Positions 60,584 to 64,000 of a DNA stretch of 64,000 nucleotides are shown here, piece after piece (positions within the stretch are counted from its first letter, which is position 1; every line of letters begins with the position of its first letter). The notes beneath the pieces are model-generated. The model was not told the origin of the DNA. It saw only the letters and a list, made by a program, of their open reading frames with translations, and did no database searches. The DNA is taken from NCBI RefSeq assembly GCF_000514815.1, contig NZ_AZWQ01000009.1:100299-164298 (forward strand), read 5' to 3'. A program made the translations under genes and the position numbers. Origin of the DNA: Salinispora fenicalii (GTDB lineage: Bacteria > Actinomycetota > Actinomycetes > Mycobacteriales > Micromonosporaceae).

Positions 60584-61786
60584 TTAGCGTGCTCCGCTTG
60601 GTGGCCGCTTCTCCGTTGCCGGTAGGGCGAGCATCTGGTCCAGCGCCGTCCGGGCCTGGTGCGCGGTCTCCGCATCCACCGTGATTTGGTTCACCACCCG
60701 GCCGGCGACCAACTCCTCCAGCGCCCACACCAGATGGGGCAGGTCGATGCGGTTCATCGTTGAGCAGTAGCAGACCGCCCGGTCCAGGAACATGACCTGC
60801 TTGTCCGGGTTGGCCAGCGCCAGCCGACGGACCAGGTTCAGCTCCGTGCCCACCGCCCACGCCGAGCCGGCCGGGGCCGCCTCGATCGTCTTGATGATGT
60901 ACTCCGTGGATCCGACGAAGTCAGCGGCGCGGACCACCTCGTGCCGGCACTCGGGGTGCACCAGCACGTTGACGCCCGGAACCCGCTCGCGTACGTCGTT
61001 GACGCTGTCGAGGGTGAACCGGCCGTGGACCGAGCAGTGCCCCCGCCACAGAATCATCCGAGCATCGCGTAGCTGCCCAGCGGTGAGCCCGCCGTTCGGC
61101 TTGTGCGGGTCGTACAGCACGCAGTCGTCCAGCGAGAAACCCAGCTCCAGAACGGCGGTGTTCCGGCCCAAATGCTGGTCGGGGAGGAAGAGCACCCGCT
61201 GGCCTTGCTGATACGCCCACTCCAACGCCCGCTGGGCGTTCGACGAGGTGCAGACGACACCGCCATGGCGCCCGACGAAGCCCTTGATGTCCGCCGAGGA
61301 GTTCATGTAGGTGACCGGGATGGTGCCTTCGGTGAGGCCGAGGTCGGCCAGGGTCTCCCAGGCGGCTTCGACCTGCGGAAGCGCCGCCATGTCCGCCATC
61401 GAGCAACCGGCGGCCAGGTCGGGCAGGACAACCCGCTGCTGGTCCGTGGTGAGGATGTCGGCGCTCTCGGCCATGAAGTGCACGCCGCAGAAGACGATGT
61501 ACTCCGCGTTCGGCCGGGCCGCGGCCTCCCGGGCCAGCTTGAACGAGTCGCCGGTCACATCGGCGAACTGGATCACCTCGTCGCGCTGGTAGTGGTGGCC
61601 CAGCACGAAGACCCGGTCACCCAGCTGTGCCTTGGCTGCCGTTGCCCGGGCCACCAGGTCGGGGTCGCTCGGCGCCGGCAGTTCGCCCGGACACTCGACT
61701 CCCCGTTCGGTATCCGGATCGCTGCCCCGACCGAGCAGGAGGAGCGCGGTAGCGGTGGCGGAAGGTTCTACCCAGGTCGACGTCAC
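60584..61786 (-). CDS. nadA: Quinolinate synthase
   Basis: NadA condenses iminoaspartate with dihydroxyacetone phosphate to quinolinate, using a [4Fe-4S] cluster. The roughly 400-residue product has VLGHHYQRDEVIQFADVTGDSF, VFCGVHFMAESADIL (Cys), LAAGCSMADMA, VLVHPECRHEVV (Cys) and CYCSTMNRIDL (Cys), the pattern of the long NadA form. The GTG at 61786 is chosen; the frame running on to 62308 is the antisense of the glycerate kinase. nadB and nadC are not in the window. NadE (8850-10646) acts later in the same pathway. Confidence 0.95.
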   Translation of the reverse strand: MTSTWVEPSATATALLLLGRGSDPDTERGVECPGELPAPSDPDLVARATAAKAQLGDRVFVLGHHYQRDEVIQFADVTGDSFKLAREAAARPNAEYIVFCGVHFMAESADILTTDQQRVVLPDLAAGCSMADMAALPQVEAAWETLADLGLTEGTIPVTYMNSSADIKGFVGRHGGVVCTSSNAQRALEWAYQQGQRVLFLPDQHLGRNTAVLELGFSLDDCVLYDPHKPNGGLTAGQLRDARMILWRGHCSVHGRFTLDSVNDVRERVPGVNVLVHPECRHEVVRAADFVGSTEYIIKTIEAAPAGSAWAVGTELNLVRRLALANPDKQVMFLDRAVCYCSTMNRIDLPHLVWALEELVAGRVVNQITVDAETAHQARTALDQMLALPATEKRPPSGAR

Positions 61787-61854
61787 GCCACCTATGGTTC
61801 CACAGCACCGCCGCGTCGCGACTTTCGCCGGTGTGTGCTGCCACACTGCTCGGC

Positions 61855-62991
61855 ATGCGTGTGCTGCTTTGCCCGGACAAGTTTGCCGGCACCCTGTCGG
61901 CGTCGGCGGTGGCCGCCGCCGTGGCCGCTGGGTGGCGATCGGTGGCACCGGACGACGACCTGCTCGTGCATCCCCTCGCCGACGGCGGCCCCGGGTTTCT
62001 GGATGTGTTGGCCGGGGCGGTGGACGCCCGCCGGGTGCCGGTACCGACCGTCGACCCCCTTGGCCGTCCAGTGGCCGGTGAGATCCTGCTGACCCGGGCT
62101 GGCATCGGGTACGTGGAGAGCGCCCAGGCCTGCGGTCTGCACCTACTCGCCCCAGCGGAGCGTGACCCGAAGCGCACCACCTCGTACGGGGTGGGGCTGC
62201 TGGTGGCCGCTGCCATCGAGTGCGGCGCTTCCGAGGTGGTGATCGGGCTCGGCGGCTCGGCCACCAATGACGCCGGTGCGGGCCTGCTCGCCGCCCTCGG
62301 CGTGACATCGCTGGACGGCGTCGGTGCGGCCCTGCCGTACGGGGGAGCAGCGCTGGCCGCCGTCGCGGCGCTGGACGGGGCGCCCCGGCTGCGGGCCGCC
62401 CGACTGGTCGCTGCCACAGATGTGGACAACCCGCTACTCGGGGTGCATGGGGCGAGCAACGTCTTCGGCCCGCAGAAGGGCGCCGACCGGGCGGACGTGC
62501 TGCTGCTAGACGCGGCGCTGGAGCGGTTCGCCGCGGTCCTCGAACGGGACCTGTCCGGCTGCCCCAGTGGCCTGGGCGCCCTGCCCGGTGGCGGAGCGGC
62601 CGGCGGGCTGGGCGCGGCGGTGTTGGCCCTTGGCGGCCGGTGCGGCTCGGGAATTGGCCTGGTCGCCCACGCGGTCGGGCTGGACACCGCGCTGGATGCC
62701 GTCGATCTGGTGATCACCGGCGAGGGCTCGTTTGACCAGCAGTCCCTGCGCGGCAAGGTGGTCGCTGGGGTGGCCGGTGCGGCGCGGGACCGGGGCGTGC
62801 CGTGTGTGGTGTTGGCGGGGCGGGTGGGCGCGGGCCGGCGGGAGGCGGCCGCGGCGGGCGTCACCGAGGCACACAGCCTCGTCGAGCACTACGGCGGGGA
62901 GGAACACGGTGGGGTTGCGGCGGCGATCAGCCAGCCGGCTGACGGGCTGCGGGCCCTGGCGGCCCGGTTGGCCCGGCAGTGGAGTCGCTGA
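61855..62991 (+). CDS. Glycerate kinase (GarK/GlxK family)
   Basis: The roughly 378-residue product has VLLCPDKFAGTLSASAVAAAVAAGW, HPLADGGPGFLDVL, IGLGGSATNDAGAGLLAALG, ATDVDNPLLGVHGASNVFGPQKGA, LPGGGAAGGLGAAV and VITGEGSFDQQSLRGK, all hallmarks of the family that phosphorylates D-glycerate. The counterpart in mycobacteria also lies next to the DUF3043 and ErpA-type genes. It is divergent from nadA. Confidence 0.93.
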   Translation: MRVLLCPDKFAGTLSASAVAAAVAAGWRSVAPDDDLLVHPLADGGPGFLDVLAGAVDARRVPVPTVDPLGRPVAGEILLTRAGIGYVESAQACGLHLLAPAERDPKRTTSYGVGLLVAAAIECGASEVVIGLGGSATNDAGAGLLAALGVTSLDGVGAALPYGGAALAAVAALDGAPRLRAARLVAATDVDNPLLGVHGASNVFGPQKGADRADVLLLDAALERFAAVLERDLSGCPSGLGALPGGGAAGGLGAAVLALGGRCGSGIGLVAHAVGLDTALDAVDLVITGEGSFDQQSLRGKVVAGVAGAARDRGVPCVVLAGRVGAGRREAAAAGVTEAHSLVEHYGGEEHGGVAAAISQPADGLRALAARLARQWSR

Positions 62992-63039
62992 CTGGCCGGT
63001 GCGGCCCCCGTCACCTGGGTGGCCCGGTAGCAAGCGGCC

Positions 63040-63045
63040 TACAAT
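63040..63045 (+). promoter_or_regulatory. Possible -10 box of the ErpA-type gene
   Basis: TACAAT lies 82 bases before the GTG of the iron-sulfur carrier gene. The -35 region is GC-rich and weak, so the assignment is tentative. Confidence 0.35.
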
Positions 63046-63127
63046 CGAAAGCCGGACCGCAGTGGGAATCGTTGACCGACGGTGTTGGCCACGACGACCA
63101 CACCTTACGTGTGCAGGGAGATTCCAC

Positions 63128-63490
63128 GTGACCACGCCAGCGCAGACCGAGTCGACCGAGGCCCCCACGACCGTCATCCTCACCGACGTCGCGGCCCAGA
63201 AGGTCAAGGCTCTGATCGAGCAGGAGGGCCGTGACGACCTGCGGCTCCGGGTCGCGGTGCAGCCGGGTGGCTGCTCCGGCCTGCGGTACCAGCTCTTCTT
63301 CGACGAGCGGTCGCTCGACGGTGATGTCGTCACCGACTTCGACGGCGTGGAGGTCGTCGTTGACCGGATGAGCGCCCCGTACCTGGGTGGCGCCACCATC
63401 GACTTCGCCGACCGTATCGACGCGCAGGGCTTCACGATCGACAACCCGAACGCGGGGAACTCCTGCGCCTGCGGCGACTCGTTCAGCTGA
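63128..63490 (+). CDS. erpA: A-type iron-sulfur cluster insertion protein
   Basis: A-type carriers hand [2Fe-2S] or [4Fe-4S] clusters to target enzymes. The roughly 120-residue product has LTDVAAQKVKALIEQEGRDDLRLRVAVQPGGCSGLRYQLFFDE with the first Cys and NPNAGNSCACGDSF with the last two, the three ligands of the family. Likely clients in this window are LipA and NadA, both cluster enzymes. The GTG at 63128 has GGAGA nearby. Confidence 0.92.
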   Translation: MTTPAQTESTEAPTTVILTDVAAQKVKALIEQEGRDDLRLRVAVQPGGCSGLRYQLFFDERSLDGDVVTDFDGVEVVVDRMSAPYLGGATIDFADRIDAQGFTIDNPNAGNSCACGDSFS

Positions 63491-63606
63491 CCGCCTTCTG
63501 GCTGGGCCGGCCCCGGTTCTCCAACACGGGACCGGCCCCCGGCGGCTGGTACGGGAGTTGCCGATGGTTCAACTGAACGGTTACCTCGGGGTAGCCGGAG
63601 CGGTAG

Positions 63607-64000
<394 letters not shown>

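Noticed and set aside
60499..60684. Small membrane peptide (PLVVFIGVLALFAPELL) upstream of nadA
   Set aside because: It has one hydrophobic stretch but no ribosome-binding site, and its second half is antisense to nadA. The hydrophobic part is kept in mind only as a weak possibility.
61787..62308. Upstream extension of the nadA open frame
   Set aside because: It is antisense to the glycerate kinase and rich in Arg/Pro, as expected of a GC-rich shadow.

Overview
This is GC-rich actinobacterial chromosome, most likely from the Micromonosporaceae (Micromonospora/Salinispora type). That rests on very high third-position GC, frequent GTG starts and leaderless -10 boxes (TAGGCT-like, 7-8 nt before the start codon), and a gene order I recognise from the Mycobacterium tuberculosis Rv2202c-Rv2225 region: panB, glnA2, glnE, glnA1, RDD protein, DUF4191, lipA, lipB, TIGR01777, sucB, pepA, gcvT, cobS/cobT, DUF3043, glycerate kinase, ErpA-type protein and adenosine kinase. 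No rRNA, tRNA, CRISPR array, IS element or prophage was seen.

Layout. 1-8 kb is accessory: a secreted FG-GAP protein whose trypsin-like domain has lost all three catalytic residues, a methyltransferase, a TetR/VOC pair around a 23-bp palindromic operator, a decayed AraC regulator, an F420-dependent NADP reductase and two paralogous lipoproteins. 8-24 kb is nitrogen and cofactor core: panB, nadE, glnA2, an LD-carboxypeptidase, a cysteine-less glutamine amidotransferase-like gene overlapping glnE, two membrane proteins including an MptA/B-type mannosyltransferase, glnA1 with a well-formed GlnR box, RDD and DUF4191. 24.4-29.5 kb interrupts this core with a three-gene, translationally coupled operon (nitric oxide synthase oxygenase, globin-ferredoxin reductase fusion, DivIVA-like coiled coil) plus a GT-C membrane protein. 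29.5-36 kb holds lipA and lipB, separated by an SRPBCC gene and a frameshifted DUF4166 gene, then a membrane protein and TIGR01777. 36-41 kb is accessory: AKR/MerR, FUSC transporter, small zinc-ribbon-like genes and two tandem minimal GntR regulators. 41-54 kb returns to core: sucB, lpdA, pepA, gcvT, cobS, a cobU-cobT fusion, a site-2 protease and a second AKR. 54-64 kb carries a large disordered WG-repeat protein, DUF3043, a MurA paralogue, nadA, glycerate kinase, an iron-sulfur carrier and the start of an adenosine kinase.

How the genes work together. GlnA1 (with an adenylylation tyrosine), GlnA2 and GlnE make an ammonium-assimilation set under probable GlnR control. LipB and LipA supply lipoate to the two-lipoyl-domain E2, which works with LpdA. 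NadA and NadE cover the first and last steps of NAD synthesis. The most unusual unit is the NOS operon: the domains of cyanobacterial globin-NOS-reductase enzymes appear here in split form, joined to a coiled-coil protein of unknown role. The NOS itself departs from the family at several normally conserved pocket positions.
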